The notes: a model not told the origin generated them from the letters alone. Shown: positions 54,265 to 63,016, counted from the stretch's first letter. The stretch: DNA of 64,000 nucleotides from Curtobacterium sp. MCLR17_036 (GCF_003234445.2 NZ_CP126269.1:496001-560000); one strand, 5' to 3'. Numbers and translations are program-made.

Positions 54265-55584
54265 TCAGATCTGCCGGACGCCCCGCGACGGCGCCGTGCG
54301 GGAGAGCAGCCACACCCCGATCGGCACGCCCACCGCGCCCACGACGGCGACGCCGAACGACAGGTGCGCCTGCATCACCAGGAAGGCCGGGCCGATCGTG
54401 CACACCGCCGCCACCGCGACGACCGGCCAGGCCGGCCGGTCGGTCGTCGGCACGAGGCGGGGGAGCGGGCGGTCGAACCAGCGGAGCGCACGGGCGATGC
54501 CGAGCGACACGGCGAGCAGCACCACCAGGGCGACCGGTCGGGTCGCCCACCACGCGCCGGACCCGGGGTCGGGGAAGGGGACGCCGAGGAGCAGGGCGAC
54601 ACCGTTCAGGGCGATGAAGAGCGGCAGGTGCCAGAGGTAGATCGTCATGCCGTCCCGGCCGAGCACGAAGACGGTGCCGAGCGCTGCCCTCGTGCGCATG
54701 AGTCGGGTGAGCGGAGCGTGCACGAGCTGGACCAGGCACGCCTGCGCGATCGCGAGGAACGCCAGCGGCAGCATCGGCGGGTTCAGGTCCTGCAGCATGT
54801 CCGGCGCCCACAGCCCGATCGAGGTCATCGGCACGAGCAGCGCGTAGGCCGCAACCGCGATCGCGAGGAGCAGCGCCTTCGGACGGCGGGCGAACCAGCC
54901 GTCGGCCCACAGGAACCCGAGCTGCTGCGCGAACAGCCAGACCGGACCGAGGTTGAGCAGCCCGACCTCGGCGGTGCCGGTGGCGAGGCGCACGGCGTCG
55001 ACAGCGCCGGCCAGCAGGAGCAGGACGCCGAGGGTCCGCCACGGGGCCCGCTCGTGCAGGCGCACCATGAAGGGGACGCAGCACTGCGTGATGCCGTAGG
55101 CGGCGAGGAACCAGAGCGGCGAACCGATGCCGAAGGCGACCTCGGCGAGCAGCTCCGGCGGGGTGCCGACGGCGGTGGCGACGCCGAGGCCGAGGGCGAG
55201 CACCACGAAGAGCGGGACGGCGGGGCGGTACAGCCGGACCAGCCGGGTGGCGACCCAGTCGCGGGCGGGACTGCCGTCGGCACCGCTGCGCGCCACGGTG
55301 CTGCGCCACCCCACGGCGCTCGCGAAGCCGCCGACCACGAAGAACAGCGGCATCACCTGGCCGATCCACGTGGCGGCGACGTACCAGGGGAGCTCCTGCA
55401 GCGGGCTCGTCACCCGGAGCCCGCCCTGGTCGGCGGCGACGCCGACCATCGTGATGTGCACGAAGACGACGAGGACGACGCAGGCCGTCCGGATGAGGTC
55501 GACGACCAGGTCCCGCTTCGCGATGTTCCCCCGGACGTCCGCTGCTGTGGGTGCCTGCTCGGGCAGACCCTGGTGCGTGGACAT
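54265..55584 (-). CDS. Acyltransferase-3 family membrane protein
   Basis: The 439-residue protein has about 10 membrane helices and the family pattern RTACVVLVVFVHITMV with the conserved His in helix 1, MPLFFVVGGFAS, and GMTIYLWHLPLF near the end. It would acylate an envelope glycan or lipid. ATG 55584 has a leaderless -10 (TAGCGT) 6 nt upstream. It diverges from the Fur gene. Confidence 0.9.
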   Translation of the reverse strand: MSTHQGLPEQAPTAADVRGNIAKRDLVVDLIRTACVVLVVFVHITMVGVAADQGGLRVTSPLQELPWYVAATWIGQVMPLFFVVGGFASAVGWRSTVARSGADGSPARDWVATRLVRLYRPAVPLFVVLALGLGVATAVGTPPELLAEVAFGIGSPLWFLAAYGITQCCVPFMVRLHERAPWRTLGVLLLLAGAVDAVRLATGTAEVGLLNLGPVWLFAQQLGFLWADGWFARRPKALLLAIAVAAYALLVPMTSIGLWAPDMLQDLNPPMLPLAFLAIAQACLVQLVHAPLTRLMRTRAALGTVFVLGRDGMTIYLWHLPLFIALNGVALLLGVPFPDPGSGAWWATRPVALVVLLAVSLGIARALRWFDRPLPRLVPTTDRPAWPVVAVAAVCTIGPAFLVMQAHLSFGVAVVGAVGVPIGVWLLSRTAPSRGVRQI

Positions 55585-55590
55585 GTCCGG

Positions 55591-55596
55591 ACGCTA
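55591..55596 (-). promoter_or_regulatory. Leaderless -10 (TAGCGT) for the acyltransferase-3 gene
   Basis: On the minus strand TAGCGT is followed by 6 nt and then the ATG at 55584. Confidence 0.55.
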
Positions 55597-55750
55597 GCGC
55601 GCGATCGGCCGGATCAGGACCGTTCCAGCGGATCGCGACCGGATCGTGACATGACGTATTCCGGTAGCGGCATGCGCACGGGTCGGTGGCGACCCACCCG
55701 ACTCGTGTAGTGTTGCCCTTGTCTTGATCGCTGCAAAAGAAAGGCTCAGC

Positions 55751-56257
55751 ATGGACGCCGACGCCGATCTGCTCCGGGGGGCGGGGCTGCGGGTCACCAC
55801 GCCGCGACTCGCCGTGCTGCGCGCGACCGGGGCGATGCCGCACGCCACCGCCGACGACATCGTGACCGCGCTCACCGCCGAGCTCCCGACCACGAGCCAC
55901 CAGGCCGTGTACGGCGTGCTGGCCGCCCTGACCGGGGTCGGCCTCGTGCGGCGCATCGAGCCGGCCGGCAGCCCGGCGCGGTACGAACGGCGCACCGGTG
56001 ACAACCACCACCACGTCGTGTGCACCCTCTGCGGCGCGATCGAGGACGTCGACTGCGCGGTCGGCCACGCCCCCTGCCTGACGCCCTCCGAGACCCACGG
56101 CTTCGCCGTGACGACCGCCGAGGTCACCTACTGGGGCATCTGCGAGCGGTGCGCCGCCGCCGAGCGCGACGACACCGCCGCGCCCGTCGACGCGGCCGGC
56201 GCCCCCGCCGTGGCCGCGGTCCCCGGCGACGCTGCCGACACCCCGCGCGTCCCCTGA
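55751..56257 (+). CDS. Fur-family regulator (PerR/CatR-like)
   Basis: The 168-residue protein has the Fur winged helix ([42 protein letters not shown]), the regulatory metal site HHHVVC and structural zinc cysteines CTLC and CERC. A Pro/Ala/Asp-rich tail of about 25 residues is unusual. Position 50 bp before a catalase gene on the same strand points to peroxide-responsive control of catalase, as with CatR or PerR. The ATG at 55751 is preceded by GAAAGG. A start 27 bp upstream is possible. Confidence 0.9.
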   Translation: MDADADLLRGAGLRVTTPRLAVLRATGAMPHATADDIVTALTAELPTTSHQAVYGVLAALTGVGLVRRIEPAGSPARYERRTGDNHHHVVCTLCGAIEDVDCAVGHAPCLTPSETHGFAVTTAEVTYWGICERCAAAERDDTAAPVDAAGAPAVAAVPGDAADTPRVP

Positions 56258-56307
56258 ACCACCCGAGCATCCCTGACCGAACCAACCGTTCCACCCAAGG
56301 AGGAACC

Positions 56308-57834
56308 GTGTCCGACCAGAACACGACCGGCACCCCGTCCGGCACCCCCACCACGACGACGAACAGCGGCGCGCCCGTCTCGAGCGACCAGCACTCCATG
56401 GGTGTCGGCGCCGACGGCCCCCTCGCCCTGCACGACCACTACCTGGTCGAGAAGCTCGCCCAGTTCAACCGCGAGCGCGTGCCGGAGCGCGTCGTCCACG
56501 CCAAGGGCGGTGGCGCGTTCGGTACCTTCACCGTCACCCAGGACATCAGCCGCTACACCCGCGCCGCGTTCCTGCAGCCGGGGCAGCAGACCGAGATGCT
56601 CGCGCGCTTCTCCAGCGTCGCCGGCGAGCAGGGTTCGCCCGACACCTGGCGCGACCCCCGCGGCTTCGCGCTGAAGTTCTACACGTCCGAGGGCAACTAC
56701 GACCTCGTCGGCAACAACACCCCCGTTTTCTTCATCCGTGACGGCATCAAGTTCCCCGACTTCATCCGCTCGCAGAAGCGTCTGCCCGGGTCGCACCTGC
56801 GCGACCACGACATGCAGTGGGACTTCTGGACCCTGTCGCCCGAGTCGGCGCACCAGGTCACCTGGCTCATGGGCGACCGTGGCCTGCCGGCGAGCTGGCG
56901 CGAGATGGACGGCTTCGGCTCGCACACCTACCAGTGGATCAACGCCGAGGGCGAGCGCTTCTGGGTCAAGTACCACTTCCTGACGGAGCAGGGCCACAAG
57001 ACCCTCACGCAGGAGGACGCCGACCGCATCGCCGGCGAGGACGCGGACTTCCACATCCGCGACCTGCACGCCGCGATCGAGCGTGGCGACCACCCGCGCT
57101 GGACGCTCAAGGTGCAGATTATGCCCTACGCGGACGCCGAGTCGTACCGGTTCAACCCGTTCGACCTGACGAAGGTCTGGCCGCACGCCGACTACCCGCT
57201 CATCGAGGTCGGCACCATGGAGCTGAACCGCAACCCGGAGAACTACTTCGCGCAGATCGAGCAGGCGACCTTCGCCCCCTCGAACTTCGTGCCCGGCATC
57301 GCCGCGAGCCCGGACAAGATGCTGCTCGCGCGCATCTTCAGCTACGCGGACGCGCACCGCTACCGCGTCGGCACCAACCACGCGCAGCTGCCGGTCAACG
57401 CCCCGAAGAACGAGGTCCACTCGTACTCGAAGGACGGCGCCATGCGCTTCGACTTCCAGAAGTCCGAGGTGCCGGTCTACGCCCCGAACTCGCTCGGCGG
57501 TGCGCACGCCGACCCGGACGCGACCGACGAGACCCCGGGCTGGGAGTCGGACGGCGCGCTGCAGCGTTCCGCCGCGACCCTGCACCCCGAGGACGACGAC
57601 TTCGGCCAGGCCGGCACGATGGTCCGCGAGGTCCTCGACGACGCCGCCCGTGAGCGTCTGGTCGGCAACATCGCCGGTCACGTCTCGAAGGTGACCCGCG
57701 ACGACCTGCGTGAGCGCGTGTTCGCCTACTGGACGAACGTGGACGCCGACCTCGGCGCGCGCGTGCGCGCGGCCGTCGTGCCGAGCGCACCGGGTTCGAA
57801 CGAGGACCCGGAGACGGTGGCGGTCGAGGCGTAA
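56308..57834 (+). CDS. Monofunctional haem catalase
   Basis: The 508-residue enzyme decomposes hydrogen peroxide. Visible are the distal His region [11 protein letters not shown], the Asn region [10 protein letters not shown], and the proximal haem-binding [16 protein letters not shown] with the axial Tyr. It lacks the large C-terminal domain, so it is a small-subunit, probably clade 3, catalase. GTG start with AAGGAGGAA. Likely regulated by the Fur protein encoded just upstream. A strong terminator palindrome follows. Confidence 0.97.
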   Translation: MSDQNTTGTPSGTPTTTTNSGAPVSSDQHSMGVGADGPLALHDHYLVEKLAQFNRERVPERVVHAKGGGAFGTFTVTQDISRYTRAAFLQPGQQTEMLARFSSVAGEQGSPDTWRDPRGFALKFYTSEGNYDLVGNNTPVFFIRDGIKFPDFIRSQKRLPGSHLRDHDMQWDFWTLSPESAHQVTWLMGDRGLPASWREMDGFGSHTYQWINAEGERFWVKYHFLTEQGHKTLTQEDADRIAGEDADFHIRDLHAAIERGDHPRWTLKVQIMPYADAESYRFNPFDLTKVWPHADYPLIEVGTMELNRNPENYFAQIEQATFAPSNFVPGIAASPDKMLLARIFSYADAHRYRVGTNHAQLPVNAPKNEVHSYSKDGAMRFDFQKSEVPVYAPNSLGGAHADPDATDETPGWESDGALQRSAATLHPEDDDFGQAGTMVREVLDDAARERLVGNIAGHVSKVTRDDLRERVFAYWTNVDADLGARVRAAVVPSAPGSNEDPETVAVEA

Positions 57835-57846
57835 GCCCCGCTGCTG

Positions 57847-57897
57847 ACGGACGGGAGGCGCGGTGCGGGTCGGACTCGCACCGCGCCTCCCGTCCGT
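57847..57897. terminator. 21-bp palindromic terminator after catalase
   Basis: The arm at 57847-57867 (ACGGACGGGAGGCGCGGTGC and G) is exactly complementary to 57877-57897 with a 9-nt loop, between convergent genes. Member of the GGACGGGAGGC family. Confidence 0.88.
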
Positions 57898-57974
57898 TCT
57901 CACGTTCCGGACCGGTGGCCCGTCGAGCAGGACCGGGTCCGTTCCGGCGGGGGCGCCCGGTGCTCGTCCTGGAG

Positions 57975-58541
57975 CTAGACCTGCTGGCCGTTGAGCAGGA
58001 TCGGACCCTCCGGCCAGTCCTCCAGCCGTTCCGCCACCGGCAGGACCATCCAGCCACCCTGGTCGGTCATCGGCATGCCGGCGCCCTCGGCCGTGAAGGC
58101 CGTGTAGTCCCCGACGACGTCGTCGAAGTGGTGCCAGCCGAGGTTCGCGTAGAAGGGGATGCGGTTCTCTCCGGCACCGAGGAAGCCGTACGGCACCGCG
58201 AGGCCCTCGAGCACGGCGTGCGCGCGCTCCATCAGCTCGCGGCCCTTGCCCGTGCCCTGCAGGCGCGGTGCGACAGCGACCAACCCGGTGTCGCCGACCA
58301 GCACGTCGCGGCCACCCACCGAGATGTACATCCGGCGGATGCCGACGTGGGCGAGCACGACACCGTCGGTGTCGCGGGCGATCACCCGTCGTTCGGGCTG
58401 CATGCCCGCCCAGCTCCGGCCGCCCACGTACCAGTGGGACCAGTCCGGGAAGGCATGCGCCAGCAGTGCGGTGATGGCCTCGTGGTCGGGGAGTGTGAGG
58501 GTGCTCTCCTCGAGCACCTCCCAGCGGATGTCGTCAGTCAC
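57975..58541 (-). CDS. NodA-like N-acyltransferase
   Basis: The 188-residue protein matches rhizobial NodA along its whole length in pattern: IRWEVLEESTLTLPDH, RSWAGMQPERRVIARD (RSWAG at residues 42-46), AHVGIRRMYISVGGRDVLV, LQGTGKGRELM, VPYGF, and a C-terminal VLPVAERLEDWPEGPILLNG. NodA attaches a fatty acid to the chitooligosaccharide of Nod factors. No nodB- or nodC-like gene is in the window, so the substrate may differ, and a general GNAT acetyltransferase remains the conservative alternative. GTG 58541 was chosen; a GTG 15 bp upstream is possible. Confidence 0.8.
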   Translation of the reverse strand: MTDDIRWEVLEESTLTLPDHEAITALLAHAFPDWSHWYVGGRSWAGMQPERRVIARDTDGVVLAHVGIRRMYISVGGRDVLVGDTGLVAVAPRLQGTGKGRELMERAHAVLEGLAVPYGFLGAGENRIPFYANLGWHHFDDVVGDYTAFTAEGAGMPMTDQGGWMVLPVAERLEDWPEGPILLNGQQV

Positions 58542-58602
58542 GCGTCCATCCTGCACGGATGCCCCACAGCGGGTTGCGCCGCGGCTCGGCTCTCTCGTAC
58601 GT

Positions 58603-58628
58603 TAACGGCGATACATCAGTAACGGCGA
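58603..58628 (+). promoter_or_regulatory. Direct repeat TAACGGCGA upstream of the peptide operon
   Basis: TAACGGCGA occurs at 58603-58611 and 58620-58628 (17 bp start to start), enclosing ATACATCAG, which may hold the -10. The copies end 13 bp before the GTG of the secreted peptide gene. This is a plausible tandem regulator site. Confidence 0.5.
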
Positions 58629-58641
58629 GCAAAGGGGCGAC

Positions 58642-58920
58642 GTGTCGATCAAGAACGTGGTGTTGGGGATGGCTGTGCTGGGGAGCGTCGTGGGCGGTGG
58701 GCTCGCGGTCGACGCGGCCACGGCTCCGGAGGCGAACGCGGCTTGCTACGGGTCGGTGACGCTGACGAAGGGCAAGAACAACTCGTGCACGAGTGCGCGG
58801 AACTGGAACGTGATCAAGAACAAGGGGACGAAGTACGGCAACTGGGCCGGGCGAGGTGCCTGGTCGTACGAAGCTGCCTGCTGGGTGAACGTCGTCTCGT
58901 ACGGCATGACGGCAGTCTGA
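58642..58920 (+). CDS. Small secreted cysteine-containing peptide, bacteriocin-like candidate
   Basis: The 92-residue precursor has a clear signal peptide (MSIKNVVLGMAVLGSVVGGG to EANAA). It yields a mature peptide of about 59 residues with Cys at precursor positions 35, 49 and 80, four Trp and five Tyr or more aromatic residues, and motifs NWNVIKNKGTKYGNWAGRG and SYEAACWVNVVSYG. Ribosome site AAAGGGG precedes the GTG. It heads an operon of lipoproteins and a MacAB-like exporter, an arrangement resembling lactococcin-972-type bacteriocin loci. The sequence itself is not a clear member of that family, so an antimicrobial role is inference. Confidence 0.72.
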   Translation: MSIKNVVLGMAVLGSVVGGGLAVDAATAPEANAACYGSVTLTKGKNNSCTSARNWNVIKNKGTKYGNWAGRGAWSYEAACWVNVVSYGMTAV

Positions 58921-58929
58921 GACGCGATC

Positions 58930-59544
58930 GTGAGCCGCGCGTGGTCGGTGATCGCGGTCTCGGCGGTCCCGGTCCTCCTCACGGCGGGTTGTGCAGCCGC
59001 TCCGACGACACCGGAACGTTCGCCGTCCGGCGCGGAGGCGTCCCTCCAGCACGCGGGTCCTTGGGCAGAGGAGTTCCGATCCGCGCTGGATCACGGCGTG
59101 TCCGACTCCGAAGCGTCGATGCTGGCCGACGGCCGGGTCACGGCGGAAGAGGTCGAGACGGCGCACGAAGGCGTCCGACGATGCCTCGCCGACTCTGGTC
59201 TCGGCATCGAGTACGACCCGGACGGTGGGTTCTCGCTCGTGTCGTTGACCGGGAAGTACCCGGATGACTACTTCGAGCGGACAGACCCCGTCCTCCGTGC
59301 TTGTGAGAAGCGGTACGACCAGTTCGTGACCTTCCTCTTCGAGCAGACTCGCCGCAATCCCGAGCGTCTCGACGATGCGGAGATCATCGTCCCGTGTCTG
59401 CGGGAGGCGGGAGTGGTCGACCGGGACTACACGACGCAGCAGTGGCGCAGGGACTACGACGCCGACACGCTGCCGTTCGACTCGATGTTCGGCGAGGCGC
59501 GGCAGTGCGAACTCGACCCGCTCGGCCTGTGGCGGTCACGGTGA
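58930..59544 (+). CDS. Lipoprotein A of a tandem pair
   Basis: The 204-residue lipoprotein has a lipobox (LLTAGC) and a mature domain with four conserved Cys in RRCLADSG, LRACEKRY, VPCLREAG and RQCELDPLG. Acidic helices (DSEASMLADGRVTAEEVETA) resemble EF-hand-like or death-domain-like packing but no calcium loop is certain. It is about 70 percent identical by eye to the next gene and overlaps it by 4 bp. Position after the secreted peptide suggests immunity, capture or receptor function. Not a family I recognise. Confidence 0.8.
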   Translation: MSRAWSVIAVSAVPVLLTAGCAAAPTTPERSPSGAEASLQHAGPWAEEFRSALDHGVSDSEASMLADGRVTAEEVETAHEGVRRCLADSGLGIEYDPDGGFSLVSLTGKYPDDYFERTDPVLRACEKRYDQFVTFLFEQTRRNPERLDDAEIIVPCLREAGVVDRDYTTQQWRRDYDADTLPFDSMFGEARQCELDPLGLWRSR

Positions 59545-60155
59545 GGCGCGCCTGGCCTTGGGGCGCGGTCATGGTGCTCGTGGTCCTGGTCGCCTCGAGC
59601 TGTGCCGCCCCTCCGGTGCGGCCGGACCGCTCCCCGTCCGGTGCGGACGCCTCCCTGCGGCACGCCGGCCCCTGGGCCGACGAGTTCCGATCGGCGCTGG
59701 ACCACGGCGTCTCGGACTCCGAGGCGTCGATGCTGTCGGACGGGAAGGTCACGGCCGCAGAGCTCGAGGAGGCGCACGAAGGCGTCCGGCGGTGTCTCGC
59801 CGACTCCGGTCTCGGGATCGAGTACGACCCGGACGGCGGGTTCTCGCTGCAAGCGCTGAACGGGAAGTACCCGGACGACTACTTCGAGCGGTCGGACCCG
59901 GTCCTCCGCGCGTGTGAGGAACGGTACGACGAGTACGTGACGTACCTCTTCGAGCAGACCCGCCGGAACCCCGAGCGGCTCGACGAGGCCGAGATCACCG
60001 TCCCGTGCCTGCAGCGAGCGGGGCTCGTCGATCGGGGGTACACCGAGGAGCAGTGGCGGAAGGACTACGACGACGACACGCTGCCGTTCGATTGGATGGA
60101 CGAGAAGGCGAGGCAGTGCGAACTCGACCCGCTCGGCCTGTGGCGGGACGGCTGA
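59541..60155 (+). CDS. Lipoprotein B of a tandem pair
   Basis: The 204-residue sibling has a lipobox ending VASSC and keeps the same four mature Cys. The blocks RSPSGADASLRHAGPWADEF, DHGVSDSEASML, EYDPDGGFSL, GKYPDDYFER and QCELDPLGLWR are shared with lipoprotein A. Keeping two close copies in one operon suggests dose or specificity needs, such as immunity to variants of a peptide. GTG overlaps the previous stop by 4 bp, and the next ATG overlaps its TGA by one base. Confidence 0.8.
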   Translation: MRRAWPWGAVMVLVVLVASSCAAPPVRPDRSPSGADASLRHAGPWADEFRSALDHGVSDSEASMLSDGKVTAAELEEAHEGVRRCLADSGLGIEYDPDGGFSLQALNGKYPDDYFERSDPVLRACEERYDEYVTYLFEQTRRNPERLDEAEITVPCLQRAGLVDRGYTEEQWRKDYDDDTLPFDWMDEKARQCELDPLGLWRDG

Positions 60156-61198
60156 TGCAGCGCCCGTCCGGAGCGCTCCTCGGCCTCGGCGCGATGCTCG
60201 TCGCGGCCGGCAGCGCCGCCGCGGTCGTGGTGGCCGTGCCGGCCCAGCCGCCCGCGGCGCTCCGGACCGCGTCGCCCGCCAGGACCGTCGCGGTCACCGA
60301 GCGCACCGACGCCGACGAGCGGCAGGTGCAACTCGCCCTCGACACCGGGGCGCCCAGGGCCGTGGTGACGAACCGGACCGGGACGGTGACGGCCTCGTCG
60401 TGCTCGACCGGTGCCCCGCTCGTCAGCGGTGACGTGATCGCCCGCGTCGACGGCCAGCCGGTCGTCGCGCTGGCGACGGGGGAACCGCTCTGGCGGGACC
60501 TGGAACCGGGCGACCGCGGCGAGGACGTCTCCGGGTTGCAGGCCGAGCTCACGCGTCTCGGTGCGGGACTCGCGGTCGACGGGCTCGTCGGCCCCGGGAC
60601 CCTCCGTGCCGCTCGGCAGTTCCTGGTCGACCGTGGGGTGACAGCGGACGACCTGCCCGACGGCGTGGTGCCGCGGGCGCCCTTCGCCTGGGTCCCGGCT
60701 GTCGAGAACAGCGTCCGTGCCTGCACGGCGGTCCTCGGCGCCCCCGTCGACACTGAGGGGACCCTCGTCGAGCTGCCGGCGGAGCTCCGCGGAGCGCGCA
60801 TCGAGACCCTGCCGGCCGACCCGGCTCCGGGCGACCGGGTGCTGCGGATCGGCGGCGCCGAGGTGCCGGTCGATGCGCGGGGCGTCGTGTCGGCGCCCGA
60901 TGCGCTGGCTGCGGTCGCCGCACTGCCTGAGTACGCGGTGACGGTGTCGTCGGCCGACGGCGTCCCGACGCTCCCGGTGGCCTGGTCGCTCCGTCGTCCC
61001 CGGACGGTGCAGGTCGTTCCGCCGACCGCGCTGTGGAACCTCGACGGTGATCGGGCCTGCGTGCAACCGACGTCGGGTCCGGCACGCGAGGTCGAGGTCC
61101 TCGGCTCCGAGCTCGGTCAGTCCTTCGTGCGAGGGTCCGAGGGTCGACCACTCGACCGGGTCCGTACCGATCCCGACCGGTCCCGTCCGTGCCGGTGA
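60155..61198 (+). CDS. MacA-like ABC adaptor with peptidoglycan-binding domain
   Basis: The 347-residue protein has an N-terminal membrane helix (about 8-29) and a lipoyl/hairpin-like segment ending VDGQPVVALATGEPLWRDL. A PG_binding_1 domain follows (GDRGEDVSGLQAELTRLG, VDGLVGPGTLRAARQFL), then beta domains like those of periplasmic adaptors (VPPTALWNLDGDRACV). This fusion is frequent in actinobacterial adaptors for MacB-type pumps. It likely links the ABC complex to the cell wall. It overlaps both neighbours. Confidence 0.85.
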   Translation: MQRPSGALLGLGAMLVAAGSAAAVVVAVPAQPPAALRTASPARTVAVTERTDADERQVQLALDTGAPRAVVTNRTGTVTASSCSTGAPLVSGDVIARVDGQPVVALATGEPLWRDLEPGDRGEDVSGLQAELTRLGAGLAVDGLVGPGTLRAARQFLVDRGVTADDLPDGVVPRAPFAWVPAVENSVRACTAVLGAPVDTEGTLVELPAELRGARIETLPADPAPGDRVLRIGGAEVPVDARGVVSAPDALAAVAALPEYAVTVSSADGVPTLPVAWSLRRPRTVQVVPPTALWNLDGDRACVQPTSGPAREVEVLGSELGQSFVRGSEGRPLDRVRTDPDRSRPCR

Positions 61199-61791
61199 CG
61201 CTGGTCGGGGTCGGCCACACCTGGTCGAACGGCATGGTCCTGTTCCGCCAGGTCGATCGCACCTTCGTCGATGGCACGGTCACTGCGGTCGTCGGGCCGA
61301 GCGGCTCGGGGAAGTCGACGTTCCTGGCGGTCCTCGCGGGGATGCTCCGGCCGACCGCCGGCTCCGTGGACCGTCCGGCAGGGTGCCGACCGCTCTGGGT
61401 GTTCCAGAACCCGCACGGGGTCGCTCGGCGTCGAGCGCTGGACCACGTGGCGCTGCCGTTCCTCGCGCGCGGTGACGACCGCCGGACTGCCGATCGGCGG
61501 GCGGTCGAACTGCTCGGTCGTTTCGGCCTCGACGGGCGGGTGCACGCCCGGTTCGGCGAGCTGTCCGGGGGCGAGGCGCAACGCCTCATGCTGGCGCGGG
61601 GCGTGGCGAGCAGCCCGGGACTGATGCTCGTCGACGAGCCGACGGCCCAGCTCGACCGGGCGACGGCGACGGAGGTGAACCGGGCGATCGGGGCGCTCGC
61701 CGCGTCGGGGACCGTGGTCGTCGTCGCGACGCACGACGACGACACCCGAGCTGCGTGCGACTCCGTCCTCGACCTCGGGCAGCACCGGTGA
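61189..61791 (+). CDS. ABC transporter ATPase, LolD/MacB type
   Basis: The 200-residue protein carries Walker A GPSGSGKST, a Q-loop in FQNPHG, the signature LSGGEAQR, Walker B LMLVDEPT and the switch His in ATHDDD. It powers the adaptor/permease pair beside it. It is shorter than most family members but complete in its motifs. GTG start overlapping the adaptor gene by 10 bp. Confidence 0.95.
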   Translation: MPVTLVGVGHTWSNGMVLFRQVDRTFVDGTVTAVVGPSGSGKSTFLAVLAGMLRPTAGSVDRPAGCRPLWVFQNPHGVARRRALDHVALPFLARGDDRRTADRRAVELLGRFGLDGRVHARFGELSGGEAQRLMLARGVASSPGLMLVDEPTAQLDRATATEVNRAIGALAASGTVVVVATHDDDTRAACDSVLDLGQHR

Positions 61792-61838
61792 GGCGGCCCG
61801 ACCGGCCCCGGGCCGCTGATGCGTGTCGACGACGGGAC

Positions 61839-62930
61839 ATGCGGCTCGGGGAGGTCGCGCGCGAAGCCTGGCGGGACGTCGTGACGGGTGCCGGGTGGGC
61901 GGCGACGGGCGCCCTCGTCCTCGCGGTCCTCGTCGGCGGGGTCGTCGGTCTCCGCGCTGTCGCGCTCGCCGCGGACGTCCGCGGCGCCGCCGACTACCTC
62001 GCGAGCGGGGCGGCCACGACGGTGCAGCGTGCCGAGGGGCGGATCGACGGCCGCGCGTGCGACGCGCTCGCGGCTTCCGAGGGGGTGCGGGCAGCCGGGG
62101 CGGTCCGCCGACTCGAGGAGGGCACGGTGCCGGCCGCGCTGCCCGGCTCGGCGGTGCCGACGTACGAGGTCACGGCGGGCTTCCCGGCGGTCGTCGGGTC
62201 CGCCGCCGGTGCCACCGGGTCGGTCGGGGTCGTCCTGTCCCCGTCGGTGCAGGAGTCGCTCGGCCTCGCGCCCGGGGACACGCTCGTGACGGCGGCGGGC
62301 ACGTCGGTCGGGCCCGGGCCGCCGGTGGCGGGTGTGTACCCGTACCCGGACGACGGCCGTGACCCGGACCTCGAGTACGCGCTCCTCGCGCCGACCCCGG
62401 ACGACGGTCGCGCGTTCGATGCGTGCTGGGCGACGGTGTGGCCGCAACGGGAGGACACCCTCGCGGCGCTCCGGCGGACGGTCCTGCCGGGCACCGGTGC
62501 CGACGACGAGGCCCGTCCGACGGTCGGGCAGCTGAACCCCCGTGCCGGGGCGACCTTCACACCGGCCGCGGCCGACCCGGTGACGGCGTCACTCGGTGCG
62601 GCGCTCGCGGCCGGGGTGGCGGTCGGTGCTGCGTCGGTCGGGCGACGGCGCCTCTCCCTGGCGTCCGACCTGCACGTCGGCGTCCCGCGGAGCGCGCAGG
62701 TCCTCGGTCTGGTGCTGCAACACGGACTGTGGGGCGCGGTGGGGTCCTGCGTGGCGGTGGCCGTCGGCGTGGTCGCCGTCCGCGGGCTCGGACCGGCGGA
62801 CGCCGTGCCGATCGTGGTCGAGGCGGTGGGGATCGCGGCGATGGGGCTCGTCGGCGTGCTGGTCGGCGGGGCGGTGGCGGCCGCACTGGTCCGTGAGCGG
62901 TCCCTGCACCGGTACTTCCGAGCACGCTGA
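61839..62930 (+). CDS. ABC permease, MacB/FtsX-like
   Basis: The 363-residue protein has one N-terminal helix (about 16-38), a large extracellular domain and three C-terminal helices, the standard MacB/FtsX topology. The extracellular part contains GVVLSPSVQESLGLAPGDTL, typical of the periplasmic core. ATG 61839 is used. GTG 61788, which overlaps the ATPase stop by 4 bp, is a fair alternative and would add 17 basic residues. With the adaptor and ATPase it forms a mechanotransmission-type pump that could export or expel the small peptide or repair its damage. Confidence 0.87.
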   Translation: MRLGEVAREAWRDVVTGAGWAATGALVLAVLVGGVVGLRAVALAADVRGAADYLASGAATTVQRAEGRIDGRACDALAASEGVRAAGAVRRLEEGTVPAALPGSAVPTYEVTAGFPAVVGSAAGATGSVGVVLSPSVQESLGLAPGDTLVTAAGTSVGPGPPVAGVYPYPDDGRDPDLEYALLAPTPDDGRAFDACWATVWPQREDTLAALRRTVLPGTGADDEARPTVGQLNPRAGATFTPAAADPVTASLGAALAAGVAVGAASVGRRRLSLASDLHVGVPRSAQVLGLVLQHGLWGAVGSCVAVAVGVVAVRGLGPADAVPIVVEAVGIAAMGLVGVLVGGAVAAALVRERSLHRYFRAR

Positions 62931-62944
62931 CCGCTGGGCCCGCG

Positions 62945-63016
62945 CCTCCGTGCCTCCGTGCCTCTGTGGGTCCGTGCCCCCGTGCCGCCGTGCCGCCGTG
63001 CCGCCGTGCCGCCGAG
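62945..63016. repeat. 8-bp tandem repeat, nine units
   Basis: Nine 8-bp units change gradually from CCTCCGTG through CCCCCGTG to CCGCCGTG. They start 14 bp after the permease stop in non-coding DNA. Confidence 0.9.

Noticed and set aside
61755..61838. Longer N-terminus for the ABC permease
   Set aside because: The extra residues are Arg/Pro-rich and unlike a permease N-terminus. GTG 61788 remains possible but ATG 61839 better fits the first helix.
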